Shown here: positions 26,676-35,229 of the stretch, one piece after another
How the letters are laid out: each line of letters starts with the position of its first letter
Position numbering within the stretch: the stretch's first letter is position 1
NCBI RefSeq assembly: GCF_001653135.1
Contig: NZ_BDDS01000004.1
Coordinates: 1 to 64,000, forward strand
Reading direction: 5' to 3'
DNA length: 64,000 nucleotides
Source of the DNA: Pseudoalteromonas neustonica
GTDB lineage: Bacteria; Pseudomonadota; Gammaproteobacteria; Enterobacterales; Alteromonadaceae
Position numbers and translations under genes: made by a program
The notes under the pieces: generated by a model
Databases searched by the model: none
Told to the model about the DNA's origin: nothing
The model's input: the letters and a program-made list of their open reading frames with translations, nothing else

Positions 26676-27291
26676 TTTTATCTCCCATCTCATTTCGTAA
26701 CTTTTGTAAAGCTAAACGCAAACGAGATTTAACTGTTCCAACTGGAATGTTCAGTTGCTCTGCAAGTTGCTCTTGTGACATATCCTGAAAATAAACGCCA
26801 CGTACAACATCTCTTTGGGCTTGTGGCAATTTATCAAGATAACCCTTTATCTGCTTATCTTCGAGGTGATCACTAAACTCATGGGCATCATTTTCATTTT
26901 GCTCAACTAAAGGCCAAATATCTTCACTGATATTATCCTCTTTGTTACTTTTCATTTTACGAAGCATATCAAAGGAGGCATTTCGCATAACAGTGTAAAT
27001 CCACGTTGTCGCAGCGCCCTTATCGTTGTTATATAAGTGAGCTTTTCGCCATACTGAAGTGAGTGTTTCCTGTACAAGCTCCATAGCTTGTGCTTCAGAA
27101 TTAAACTGTTTTATACCGAAACGTTTAATTTTTGGTGAAAAATACGCGAATAAATAAGAAAATGCTTTTTTGTCTCTTTTAGTAGCAACGGCGAATAGAG
27201 CATCAGCAAGTTCTTTGCTTGGTGTATCTGGCATGGCAGTGTAGTTACCTGTTCTAGGTTTACAACGTATTGACGGTTGTTGACTCACCAT
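26668..27291 (-). CDS. ECF sigma factor (RpoE/ChrR-linked, photo-oxidative type)
   Basis: A 207-residue ECF sigma factor. Region 2 has DKKAFSYLFAYFSPKIKRFG, AMELVQETLTSVWRKAHLYN and TTWIYTVMRNASFDMLRKMK; region 4 has LPQAQRDVVRGVYFQDMSQE and LNIPVGTVKSRLRLALQKLR. It heads a twelve-gene operon, followed by its anti-sigma factor. The start at 27291 is preceded by AAGGGGAAT; a 20-residue extension to 27351 would run into the candidate promoter. TGATCC upstream suggests it drives its own operon. Confidence 0.92.
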   Translation of the reverse strand: MVSQQPSIRCKPRTGNYTAMPDTPSKELADALFAVATKRDKKAFSYLFAYFSPKIKRFGIKQFNSEAQAMELVQETLTSVWRKAHLYNNDKGAATTWIYTVMRNASFDMLRKMKSNKEDNISEDIWPLVEQNENDAHEFSDHLEDKQIKGYLDKLPQAQRDVVRGVYFQDMSQEQLAEQLNIPVGTVKSRLRLALQKLRNEMGDKND

Positions 27292-27320
27292 TTTTATATT
27301 CCCCTTAATGTTCTTATTTT

Positions 27321-27350
27321 TCAATACGCATCTGAAGAACATATGGATCA
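27321..27350 (-). promoter_or_regulatory. Candidate ECF-sigma autoregulatory promoter
   Basis: On the minus strand TGATCC (27345-27350) is followed, after exactly 18 bp, by TATTGA (27321-27326), 30 bp before the sigma gene start. TGATCC as -35 with this spacing is the established signature of RpoE/ChrR promoters in Rhodobacter. Its use here is inferred. Confidence 0.55.
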
Positions 27351-27357
27351 TATATAT

Positions 27358-27936
27358 TTAGGTAAATTCGTTATTAATGACAGTATGTAGGAAAGTGTGG
27401 ATATTCGCAAAGTCAGATTTATACGCAAGCTGTTGTTTTTTATCTATTGAAATAGGAAGAAGTTCAAGCCATCGTGCAATCACCCAATTAAAGTTATCAA
27501 ATTGGGTTTCTCGGTACAAATTACGCAGTTGCTTATTATCTGCAAATAAATCTTTTAGTGCGCTCACCAAACATGTATCACTGCGTTCAATTGTGTGGGG
27601 CTCTGTGAACCAATTTGGTTCTTTCGTCTTCGATGTTTGACCATAGCGTAGTTTATTTTTATCTTGAACCACATCTGTTATCTCAACAGCATACATCGCC
27701 GCCACGTCAATAACTAAAACCCCTCCTTCATCTAAGGTAAAATCGACGATCTCAACTAGGCAACCGCGGGTAGGTGTATTTAGGTAACAATCAATATCAT
27801 ATTGGCATAATACAAAACCACTCCCACTTTTGAGCGACTCTTTGACCATGTCAAGGTAACGCTGTTCAAAAATGCGTAATCGTGTATACCCATGTGGTAA
27901 TAAAAAAACAGGTAATGGAAAGATTGCACGTTTCAT
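27358..27936 (-). CDS. LON peptidase N-terminal (substrate-binding) domain protein
   Basis: A 192-residue stand-alone LON substrate-binding domain: MKRAIFPLPVFLLPHGYTRL, then RIFEQRYLDMV near the start, GFVLCQYD, TRGCLVEIVDF, and a helical C-terminal half. No ATPase or peptidase domain is present. Such proteins are of unknown function and may bind unfolded proteins. It ends about 65 bp upstream of the sigma gene start, with the candidate sigma promoter in between, and could be cotranscribed. A weaker TGATCT-N18-TAGAGT is visible upstream (27967-27996). Confidence 0.85.
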   Translation of the reverse strand: MKRAIFPLPVFLLPHGYTRLRIFEQRYLDMVKESLKSGSGFVLCQYDIDCYLNTPTRGCLVEIVDFTLDEGGVLVIDVAAMYAVEITDVVQDKNKLRYGQTSKTKEPNWFTEPHTIERSDTCLVSALKDLFADNKQLRNLYRETQFDNFNWVIARWLELLPISIDKKQQLAYKSDFANIHTFLHTVINNEFT

Positions 27937-28021
27937 AAGGCCTACTACATCAATTAACTATGCATTACTCTACGTGCCTTGCAGTAAATAAGATCAATTC
28001 ACCTACTGTTGTTATACCTGT

Positions 28022-28138
28022 TTAACAGATATTAAACCACTGCCCCACATTACGGATAAGCTCAAACGATGCATATACACCTAATAAACTGAAAACAGGT
28101 GCTAACATTAAGGCTAATAATCCTAGTTCACTGCTCAT
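28022..28138 (-). CDS. Small hydrophobic ORF, 38 aa, single membrane helix
   Basis: A short ORF reading MSSELGLLALMLAPVFSLLG, then VYASFELIRNVGQWFNIC. One transmembrane helix is predicted across residues 5-24. AAGGG lies seven bases before the ATG, and the ORF starts 4 bp after the stop of the secreted 97-residue gene, so it looks like the second gene of a two-gene operon. No family is recognised. Confidence 0.55.
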   Translation of the reverse strand: MSSELGLLALMLAPVFSLLGVYASFELIRNVGQWFNIC

Positions 28139-28142
28139 TAGA

Positions 28143-28436
28143 TTACCCTTCATTTGATTGAGATTGAACAGCTACCAACTCAGTTTTTACTATTTTTTCT
28201 AGATCTGAACCCTGAGTACGGCTTGTGTTTTGTACAACTTCAGTCATCAATAACTGCGAATTAATTGATAGGCTTTGTTTCAGTGAGTTACTTAATTCTT
28301 TATTCATCGTCTTTATATAGCTTGCTATATTTTGTGTTAATACTTGTGTAATCTCAAACTCACCTTCATTTGCACTTGCATGTGTAGAACCGACAATTAA
28401 AAGTGCTGCTACTGCTGATTTAATAATGCTTTTCAT
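28143..28436 (-). CDS. Secreted 97-residue hypothetical protein
   Basis: Begins with a clear signal peptide (MKSIIKSAVAALLIVGSTHASA, cleaved before NEGEF). The mature ~75 residues are helical and polar, rich in Gln, Ser and Asn, with no Cys (for example TQNIASYIKTMNKELSNSLK). No family is recognised. The gene has a reasonable ribosome site (AGGGAAT) and is followed at once by a 38-residue membrane ORF. It lies just upstream of the LON and ECF-sigma region on the same strand. Confidence 0.65.
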   Translation of the reverse strand: MKSIIKSAVAALLIVGSTHASANEGEFEITQVLTQNIASYIKTMNKELSNSLKQSLSINSQLLMTEVVQNTSRTQGSDLEKIVKTELVAVQSQSNEG

Positions 28437-28480
28437 AATGGTATTCCCTGTTGTGTTATTAAGTTAGTCGCTATTACTTA

Positions 28481-28497
28481 ATCAAAGGTTGTGCCAA
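28481..28497 (-). promoter_or_regulatory. Possible sigma-54-like promoter of the secreted 97-aa gene
   Basis: The minus strand reads TTGGCAC-AACCT-TTGAT about 45 bp before the start codon. The -24 half is a perfect consensus match, but the -12 half has GA where GC is nearly invariant. The match may be fortuitous. Confidence 0.25.
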
Positions 28498-28693
28498 CTA
28501 GAAAATAAAAAATAAACCACTGATTTAAAAAGAAATAAATAAATTAAAATTCATACACCATTCATTGTATGATATTTTTAACCAATCATTTTAGTCAAAA
28601 AAACCAAAAAGTAGTGCATTAATTTAGATTGCCAAACTCAGCGTACACTTGTACACTGAAACTCGTTTTTGATTATTATTTTTAGAGCTTTAT

Positions 28694-29329
28694 ATGTCGA
28701 TTGATCATGCTTATTCCCCAAAGGAAGAGCAACTTAATACCGTGTCTCACGGGGCTGGCGTTCTATTTTCAATTTATGTGTTGTGGGAGTTGCTTTCAAA
28801 AGCACAAAACTATGCAGAAATAATAAGTGCGGGGATCTACGGCACAAGTTTATTTCTACTTTTTTTATCATCAACTTTATATCACGCAAGTACAAGGAGC
28901 GAAGTTCGCGCATTTTATAAAAAATGTGACCACTGCGCTATTTACATTCTCATTGCAGGAACCTATACCCCATTTTTAGTGCTATCACTACAAGGTATAT
29001 GGTCGGTTGCCACCCTATTATTTATTTGGTCTTTAGCACTTGGCGGAGTCGTTTATAAACTAGTAGTCAAAAACCAAAGTAAAAAAGTTTCACTATCAAC
29101 ATACTTATTAATGGGTTGGTTTGCAGTCGCAATCATCTACCCTATGTACTTAAATGTAGACGTTAATGCATTATGGTGGTTACTTGCAGGTGGCATATTC
29201 TATAGCTTAGGAACATTCTTTTACAGCGCAAAACACCGACAGTTTAGCCATGCTGTTTGGCATATTTTTGTGATTGCAGGCTGCGTTTGTCACTATATTT
29301 CAATTAGTAGATATTTATTAACGCGCTAA
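28694..29329 (+). CDS. trhA: Hemolysin III / PAQR-type membrane protein TrhA
   Basis: A 211-residue membrane protein with seven predicted helices, of the hemolysin III (YqfA/TrhA) family related to PAQR receptors. Landmarks are EEQLNTVSHGAGVLFSIYVL, LSSTLYHAS, FYKKCDHCAIYILIAGTYTP, and the C-terminal HAVWHIFVIAGCVCHYISI, with the conserved His residues of the family's metal site. Family members have been tied to membrane fluidity and fatty acid composition. It is divergent from the 97-aa gene and convergent, almost touching, with the alkyltransferase-like gene. Confidence 0.9.
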   Translation: MSIDHAYSPKEEQLNTVSHGAGVLFSIYVLWELLSKAQNYAEIISAGIYGTSLFLLFLSSTLYHASTRSEVRAFYKKCDHCAIYILIAGTYTPFLVLSLQGIWSVATLLFIWSLALGGVVYKLVVKNQSKKVSLSTYLLMGWFAVAIIYPMYLNVDVNALWWLLAGGIFYSLGTFFYSAKHRQFSHAVWHIFVIAGCVCHYISISRYLLTR

Positions 29330-29330
29330 T

Positions 29331-29636
29331 TTAAAGCCAGCGGTAAATTCGCATATTTACACGGTTATTTTTAAACGTCACTCCCTCACAGATGAGCAAT
29401 TGGTGTTGTGTTATATACTGTGAAGAGCCTTCAGGGAAAGAAATTTTACCCTGACTATTGATAACACGATGCCATGGAATGGTAGAATCTTTTGGCATCA
29501 GTTTTAATAAACGCCCTACTAACCGTGCGTTGCTAGGCAACCCAGCCATTGCAGCAACTTGACCATAGCTGGCTACTTTCCCTAATGGAATATTAGCCAT
29601 CACAGTATAAATCTTTTCTTCTTTGCTTAACTCCAT
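29331..29636 (-). CDS. Alkyltransferase-like protein (Atl), Cys replaced by Trp
   Basis: A 101-residue protein of the O6-alkylguanine-DNA alkyltransferase family. IPLGKVASYGQVAAMAGLPS and NARLVGRLL match the DNA-binding helix-turn-helix. The active-site PCHRV is PWHRV here, as in alkyltransferase-like proteins, so it cannot accept alkyl groups. Such proteins bind O6-alkylguanine and pass lesions to nucleotide excision repair. It starts 1 bp after the LysR stop, forming a pair with that gene. Confidence 0.9.
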   Translation of the reverse strand: MELSKEEKIYTVMANIPLGKVASYGQVAAMAGLPSNARLVGRLLKLMPKDSTIPWHRVINSQGKISFPEGSSQYITQHQLLICEGVTFKNNRVNMRIYRWL

Positions 29637-29637
29637 A

Positions 29638-30531
29638 TCATTTCCCTAAATATTCTTTACTTAAGCGTTTAAAATCACGCCATATAGCCCTTGCAACAGG
29701 CCCATGATGCGTTGAGTTTTGTCTAAAAACACGAATTTGAGCACTAAAAGTGTGCTCCCTATCGATTATGTTTATTTGCTGTAATGCACCACTATCTAAC
29801 TCATTTTGACAATGAGCAAGGCTTATTATTGCCCAACCTGCGCCTGATAATAAAAATGACTTTAATGTCGAAACGTCATCTATTTTCATCATCGCAGACC
29901 CTTTCGAATAAGATAGACGTTCACTATCAAAACTCATATCACTTTCAAACATGGCTAAACATGGGTACTGCTGTAATTGTTCATAGTCAACTTTATTTGG
30001 TAACAACCCATTAGCACTAACAATGCCTATGTCTAACTTCCCAATAGGTAGACTCTCTAAATCTCCTGTTGCATGAAATAAATCAAACCAAGGACCAATC
30101 CCCAAATCCACTTGTGCCTTATTTACTTGCTCTAAAGACGCAAACCGCTTACCGCTTGTTACACTAAACTCCGTGCTTGTATACTTTACAAACGCATCAC
30201 AAATAATATCGTTATAAAACGGTTGATGGCATAGTTGCTCATAGCAAATTTTGTAATTTGCTTCATTCCCTAGTGCCAATTCGTTGGCTAATTGCATTAA
30301 ATGAGACTCAGCACCTAATAATAGTGCTGCTTCTCGATGAAAAATACGCCCTTTTTCGGTCAATTGGAGACGATAATAGTTACGGTCAAGTAATTCAAAA
30401 CCCACTTCATTTTCAAGCTTTTTTACTGCAAGTGTCAAAGCGGGTTGGGATTTATGCAGCGCAAGTGCAGCCTGCGATAAACTTTGAGTGCGCACTATCG
30501 CATCGAGCATTTTTAATTGGACTAGGTTCAT
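29638..30531 (-). CDS. LysR-family transcriptional regulator
   Basis: A protein of about 297 residues with the LysR winged helix-turn-helix at the N-terminus: NLVQLKMLDAIVRTQSLSQA, then ALALHKSQPALTLAVKKLE. The C-terminal effector domain is normal in length. It is divergent from the RND efflux pair starting 123 bp away, so it probably controls that operon. The effector is unknown. The start at 30531 is chosen since it places the conserved HTH at the usual distance; the upstream start at 30546 adds only five residues. Confidence 0.9.
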   Translation of the reverse strand: MNLVQLKMLDAIVRTQSLSQAALALHKSQPALTLAVKKLENEVGFELLDRNYYRLQLTEKGRIFHREAALLLGAESHLMQLANELALGNEANYKICYEQLCHQPFYNDIICDAFVKYTSTEFSVTSGKRFASLEQVNKAQVDLGIGPWFDLFHATGDLESLPIGKLDIGIVSANGLLPNKVDYEQLQQYPCLAMFESDMSFDSERLSYSKGSAMMKIDDVSTLKSFLLSGAGWAIISLAHCQNELDSGALQQINIIDREHTFSAQIRVFRQNSTHHGPVARAIWRDFKRLSKEYLGK

Positions 30532-30654
30532 AATAACTTCAACCAAAACATCATTATTTTTATTTATGATCTTTTTAAAATTTAATAATTTTTATTTTAT
30601 ATGTTTGCGGCGTATGCTGCACGTAATATATTGTTTTATGACACGGAGAAGATA

Positions 30655-31740
30655 ATGAAACTGGTGCCTGCCTTTTTACTCTCAGCATTAATGCTCACTT
30701 TAATTGCCTGCAAAGAAGATCCAATTCAAGTCGATCAGCAAGCTACAATTCGACCCGTTAAGCTTTTTAAGGTTGGTAGTGACTCTGACGAAACGATTCG
30801 AAGTTTTCCTGCTGAAGTTGTGGCTAATCAAGGGTCATATTTAGCATTTAGAGTAAATGGTGAGTTACTTAAGTTTCCAGTTCTGGCTGGACAGCATGTT
30901 GAAAAAGATCAATTACTAGCTAAATTAGATCCTGAAGATTTTCAGTTGCAATACGAAGAACGTAAAGCACGCTACGAATTAGCACACTCTCAACTTGACC
31001 GCATAAAAAAATTATTTGATAAATCAATTACCAGTCAATCTGAACTTGATCAGGCACTTGCTAATAAGCAGGTGGCGGAATCTGCATTAAAAATAGCTCA
31101 AACAAATTTAGATAATAGTGAATTACGTGCGCCATTTAGCGGCACTGTGGCAAAAGTATTTGTTAAAAACTTTGAAAATATCCAAGCGAAACAAAATATT
31201 TTACGCCTTGAGACTCGCGATCTCATGGACGTCGTTATTCAAGTACCTGAAAAACTCATTGCACGTATAGATAAAGACGCAAACTATCAGCCTAGTGTGG
31301 TATTTGATGGTTTTCAAAATAAATCATACACACTCACAATCAAAGAATTTGATACGCAGGCAGACCCTATTACACTTTCATATAAAGTGGTTTTTTCTTT
31401 ACCTGTGCCAAAAGACTTCAATTTACTCGCGGGCATGACTGGTCGTGTTGATATTGATTTAAGTAAGATCACTCACTCTCAATCACAGTATGCATTATTG
31501 CCTGTTGAAGCCGTATTTTCAGAACCAACGGAGTCTTCAAACAACAATAGTTACGTATGGGTTTACGACGCTGTTAGCGAAAAAGTAACTAAACAAGCTG
31601 TAGAAGTTGGTCAACTCCATAAAAGCGGAATAGAGGTTCTTTCTGGTGTTACAAAAGATCAACAGGTTGTTGCAGCGGGTGTGCATTATTTAAAAGAAGG
31701 TATGCAAGTTCGTCCTTGGCAAAAAGAGCGAGGCTTATAA
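30655..31740 (+). CDS. RND efflux periplasmic adaptor (membrane fusion) lipoprotein
   Basis: A 361-residue adaptor with a lipoprotein signal (MKLVPAFLLSALMLTLIACK, lipobox LIAC). Barrel-sandwich and hairpin halves are seen: FRVNGELLKFPVLAGQHVEK, DQLLAKLDPEDFQLQYEERK, a helical hairpin (about 100-150), and SELRAPFSGTVAKVFVKNFE. It should link the inner-membrane pump to an outer-membrane channel, which is not encoded here. GGAGAAG before the ATG at 30655 decides this start; the 18-residue extension to 30601 lacks one. The pump gene follows after 1 bp. Confidence 0.9.
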   Translation: MKLVPAFLLSALMLTLIACKEDPIQVDQQATIRPVKLFKVGSDSDETIRSFPAEVVANQGSYLAFRVNGELLKFPVLAGQHVEKDQLLAKLDPEDFQLQYEERKARYELAHSQLDRIKKLFDKSITSQSELDQALANKQVAESALKIAQTNLDNSELRAPFSGTVAKVFVKNFENIQAKQNILRLETRDLMDVVIQVPEKLIARIDKDANYQPSVVFDGFQNKSYTLTIKEFDTQADPITLSYKVVFSLPVPKDFNLLAGMTGRVDIDLSKITHSQSQYALLPVEAVFSEPTESSNNNSYVWVYDAVSEKVTKQAVEVGQLHKSGIEVLSGVTKDQQVVAAGVHYLKEGMQVRPWQKERGL

Positions 31741-31741
31741 T

Positions 31742-34700
31742 ATGAGTATTGCTGAACTTACCATAAAAAGAAAAGTAATTAGCTGGATGTTCGCACTGCT
31801 ACTTTTAATTGGCGGAGCAGTCTCTTATTTAGGCTTAGGGCAATTAGAAGATCCTGAATTTACACTAAAAAAAGCGATGGTTATTACTCTGTATCCCGGT
31901 GCATCACCGCAACAAGTTGAAGAAGAAGTTACATTTCCTATTGAAAACGCCATCCAACAATTACCTTACGTAGATTATGTGACTAGTATTTCCTCCCCTG
32001 GTAAATCACAAATTACGGTTGAGATGAAAAGTACTTACCGCAAACAAGACCTGCGACAAATATGGGATGAATTACGCCGTAAAATAAACGATCAAGCCTC
32101 CGCTTTACCAAGTGGTGTATACCCAAGTACCGTAATGGATGATTTTGGTGATGTCTATGGCGTTATGTATGCTGTTACGGGCGATGGTTACTCTTATGAT
32201 GAGCTAAAAAATTACGTTGATTACTTAAAGCGTGAACTCGTTCTCGTTGATGGCGTAAGTAAAGTTACTGTTGCTGGTGAACAACAAGCGCAAGTAATGG
32301 TTGAAATTTCAACTCGAAAACTCGCTCAGTTAGGTATAGCACCAAATAGAATTTATCAATTATTACAATCACAAAATACTGTATCTAATGCAGGAAAAGT
32401 CCGCGTTGGTGACGAATCAATTCGCTTGCACCCAACAGGTGAATTTAAAGACGTTAAAGAACTTGAGAGTTTACTTATTTCAAAACCAGGTGCGAGCGAG
32501 CTAATTTATTTAGGTGACGTAGCGAAGGTTTATAGAGAGTACGCTGAACTTCCTAACAATATTATGCGCTTTAACCAACAGCAAACGTTACTGGTTGGCG
32601 TATCTTTCAGTACTGGTGTTAATGTTGTCGATATTGGTAAGAATATAAAAGCCCATTTAGCATCAATGGAGTATCAACGCCCCCATGGCATGGAAATTAA
32701 CACCGTATATAACCAGCCCGTGGAAGTCGAAAAGTCAGTTGATGGCTTCATTATCAGCTTATTAGAAGCTATTGGTATTGTTATCGTTGTACTTTTAGTT
32801 TTTATGGGAATTAAAAGTGGTGTGTTAATTGGCGCTATTTTATTATTAACGGTTCTGGGTACTTTCATCTTTATGAAACTATTTGCAATCGACTTACAGC
32901 GAATTTCTTTAGGTGCACTTATCATTGCGCTTGGCATGCTCGTTGATAATGCAATCGTTGTGACCGAAGGCATTTTGATAAACCTAAAGCGTGGTCAAAC
33001 AAAAATTAAAGCGGCAGTAAACATTGTAGAGCAAACGAAGTGGCCACTGCTCGGTGCCACGGTTATTGCCATCACTGCATTTGCTCCTATTGGGTTAAGC
33101 GCTGATGCCAGTGGGGAGTTTGCTGGAAGCCTTTTTTGGGTGTTGTTAATTTCACTATTACTTAGCTGGATAACCGCCATAACGTTAACCCCTTTTTACG
33201 CTGACTTAATGTTTAAGCAGTCTGAAGTTAAAGAAGATAGCCACGATGATGACCCTTATCAAGGAGTGATCTTTAACCTATATAAAAGCTTACTAAGTAA
33301 CTCGATGCGATTTCGTAAAACAACATTACTCCTTATGGTCGTGCTGTTAATAAGCGCTATATTTGGGTTTAAGTTTATTAAGCAATCATTCTTTCCAGCT
33401 TCAAATACGCCTATGTTTTATGTTGATTACTGGCATGCTCAAGGTGCTGACATTCATACTACATTAGATGGTGTAGCAAAACTTGAAGCCTTTTTACAAA
33501 AAGATCCCCTCGTTGAAGATGTAACAACGACCATCGGCCAAGGTGCTCCGCGCTTTATGCTTACTTACGCACCTGAAAAGTCATATCCCGCATACGGACA
33601 ATTGATTATTCGCGTAAAAGATAGAGAAGCCGTTGCTACCATGATCAAAAAAGTACGTGATTATGAATACAATAATGTTCTCGATGCTAAATTAAAAGTA
33701 AAGCGCATGGAAATTGGCCCTTCAACAGATGCAAAAATTGAAGCTCGTTTTTCAGGGGCAGATCCTGTCATATTACGCCAATTAGCAAAACAAGCTAAAG
33801 ACATATTAAGTAGTGACGCAGGTTCATTTAATGTACGTGATGATTGGCGTGAACGCTCTAAATTAATCCGCCCTCAATTAAACGAGCAAAAAGCACGTCG
33901 TTTAGGCATCGGAAAAACAGATTTAGATCAATTACTGTTAACCAGCTTATCCGGTAAAAAGGTAGGTGTATACAAAGACGGTACGCAACTATTGCCTATT
34001 ATTGCCCGCTCACCTGCTGAAGAACGGCTCAATGTTGAAAGCTTACGTGACTTACAAATCTACAGCCCTGTTTTAGGTGTATTTGTTCCGGTTACTCAAG
34101 TAGTCGATGATTTTATTGTTGAGTGGGAAGATAGTTTAATAATGCGCCGTGACCGAAAGCGTACAATCACTGTTATGGCCGATCATGACGTTATTGGCGA
34201 CGAGACCCCCGCTAAACTATTTGCCCGGGTTCGTGCTGATATAGAAGCAATTACATTACCCCATGGTTACGAGTTACAATGGGGTGGAGAGTTTGAGTCA
34301 TCCAGCAAAGCGCAAAAAGCAATATTTGGCTCGCTGCCACTGGGTTATTTAGCTATGTTTGCAGTGACTGTATTACTATTTAACTCGGTTAAACAGCCTC
34401 TCGTTATTTGGGCAACGGTGCCGCTGGCAATTATTGGTGTAAGCGCGGGGCTATTATTAATGAACGCCGCATTTAGTTTTATGGCTTTATTAGGCTTATT
34501 AAGCTTAAGCGGGATGTTAATAAAAAATGGCATTGTATTAGTTGATCAAATCAACCTTGAGCTAGCCAGTGGAAAAGACCCATACCAAGCGGTGTTTGAC
34601 TCTGGGGTAAGCCGTGTCCGCCCTGTTGCAATGGCTGCAATTACAACTATTTTAGGTATGATCCCTTTACTGTTTGACGTATTTTTTCAATCTATGGCCG

Positions 34701-34804
34701 TCACAATCATGTTCGGATTAGGATTTGCAACTGTACTCACACTCATTGTCGTACCCGTACTTTATACTCTACTGTTTAAAATCGAAGTACCTAAAAACGC
34801 ATAA
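31742..34804 (+). CDS. RND multidrug efflux permease
   Basis: A 1020-residue proton-driven pump of the HAE1-type RND family with 12 expected membrane helices and two large periplasmic loops. Landmarks are TIKRKVISWMFALLLLIGGA (helix 1), YPGASPQQVEEEVTFPIENA, PSTVMDDFGDVYGVMYAV, and LGMLVDNAIVVTEGIL in helix 4, where the second acidic residue seen in AcrB is Asn. In the second half come FSFMALLGLLSLSGMLIKNG and RVRPVAMAAITTILGMIPLL. Substrates are unknown. It is cotranscribed with the adaptor; a terminator follows. There is no TolC-like gene nearby. Confidence 0.92.
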   Translation: MSIAELTIKRKVISWMFALLLLIGGAVSYLGLGQLEDPEFTLKKAMVITLYPGASPQQVEEEVTFPIENAIQQLPYVDYVTSISSPGKSQITVEMKSTYRKQDLRQIWDELRRKINDQASALPSGVYPSTVMDDFGDVYGVMYAVTGDGYSYDELKNYVDYLKRELVLVDGVSKVTVAGEQQAQVMVEISTRKLAQLGIAPNRIYQLLQSQNTVSNAGKVRVGDESIRLHPTGEFKDVKELESLLISKPGASELIYLGDVAKVYREYAELPNNIMRFNQQQTLLVGVSFSTGVNVVDIGKNIKAHLASMEYQRPHGMEINTVYNQPVEVEKSVDGFIISLLEAIGIVIVVLLVFMGIKSGVLIGAILLLTVLGTFIFMKLFAIDLQRISLGALIIALGMLVDNAIVVTEGILINLKRGQTKIKAAVNIVEQTKWPLLGATVIAITAFAPIGLSADASGEFAGSLFWVLLISLLLSWITAITLTPFYADLMFKQSEVKEDSHDDDPYQGVIFNLYKSLLSNSMRFRKTTLLLMVVLLISAIFGFKFIKQSFFPASNTPMFYVDYWHAQGADIHTTLDGVAKLEAFLQKDPLVEDVTTTIGQGAPRFMLTYAPEKSYPAYGQLIIRVKDREAVATMIKKVRDYEYNNVLDAKLKVKRMEIGPSTDAKIEARFSGADPVILRQLAKQAKDILSSDAGSFNVRDDWRERSKLIRPQLNEQKARRLGIGKTDLDQLLLTSLSGKKVGVYKDGTQLLPIIARSPAEERLNVESLRDLQIYSPVLGVFVPVTQVVDDFIVEWEDSLIMRRDRKRTITVMADHDVIGDETPAKLFARVRADIEAITLPHGYELQWGGEFESSSKAQKAIFGSLPLGYLAMFAVTVLLFNSVKQPLVIWATVPLAIIGVSAGLLLMNAAFSFMALLGLLSLSGMLIKNGIVLVDQINLELASGKDPYQAVFDSGVSRVRPVAMAAITTILGMIPLLFDVFFQSMAVTIMFGLGFATVLTLIVVPVLYTLLFKIEVPKNA

Positions 34805-34814
34805 TAGGCTCTGC

Positions 34815-34862
34815 CCAAGTAATAAATCCCCTCCTTTATTACTTGGGTTTAAAGTTTTTTGA
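34815..34862 (+). terminator. Terminator of the RND operon
   Basis: CCCAAGTAATAAA and TTTATTACTTGGG form a perfect 13-bp stem around a short C-rich loop, followed by TTTAAAGTTTTTT. It begins about 10 bp past the stop. Confidence 0.9.
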
Positions 34863-34865
34863 TTA

Positions 34866-35229
34866 CTAAGGCGTGTTGACCTTTCGTGATTGATTTTGCA
34901 ACAGACTGTTTGGTATTTAGGCAAGGCAGCGCCTATGCAGTGTGGTTGTTCCCCATAAATAGGCGATAACGCAGTATAAATGCCAAACATGCGCTGCCCA
35001 AAGGGTTCTTCCTAGGGCGATTAACTCTTTGTTATCTACACGGATGTCGGTAAGGGGCGTGAGCAGGACGCGGAAGCTTTGCTCGGTTTTTACTTATTCT
35101 CACATGGATGTGAGCCAGTAGAATCACGCAGGAGCAGTTATCGAGCCCACTCGATTCCAAACCTCGCGTCGCGATTAAATCGCCCCTAGATTGAACAAAT
35201 CTCAACCCACAAAGGTCAACATGCCCTAG
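34866..35229. repeat. Family B repeat, copy 1 (364 bp, long form)
   Basis: Bounded by CTAAGGCGTGTTGACCTTTC at the left and the inverted CAAAGGTCAACATGCCCTAG at the right. The core contains TTTGGTATTTA ... TAAATGCCAAA as an outer stem, AAGGCA-GCGCCTAT ... ATAGGC-GATAACGCAGT as an inner stem, and GTTGTTCCCC in the loop. A shared 3' region (CCCAAAGGGTTCTTCCTAGG then GCGATTAACTCTTTGTTA) follows. About 75 bp near 35095-35170 is absent from copy 2 and resembles part of family C. There is no credible ORF. Its right end carries the stop codon of the hybrid kinase gene. Confidence 0.88.

Noticed and set aside
28481..28497. A firm sigma-54 promoter call
   Set aside because: The -12 element lacks the nearly invariant GC, so it is kept only as a low-confidence site.
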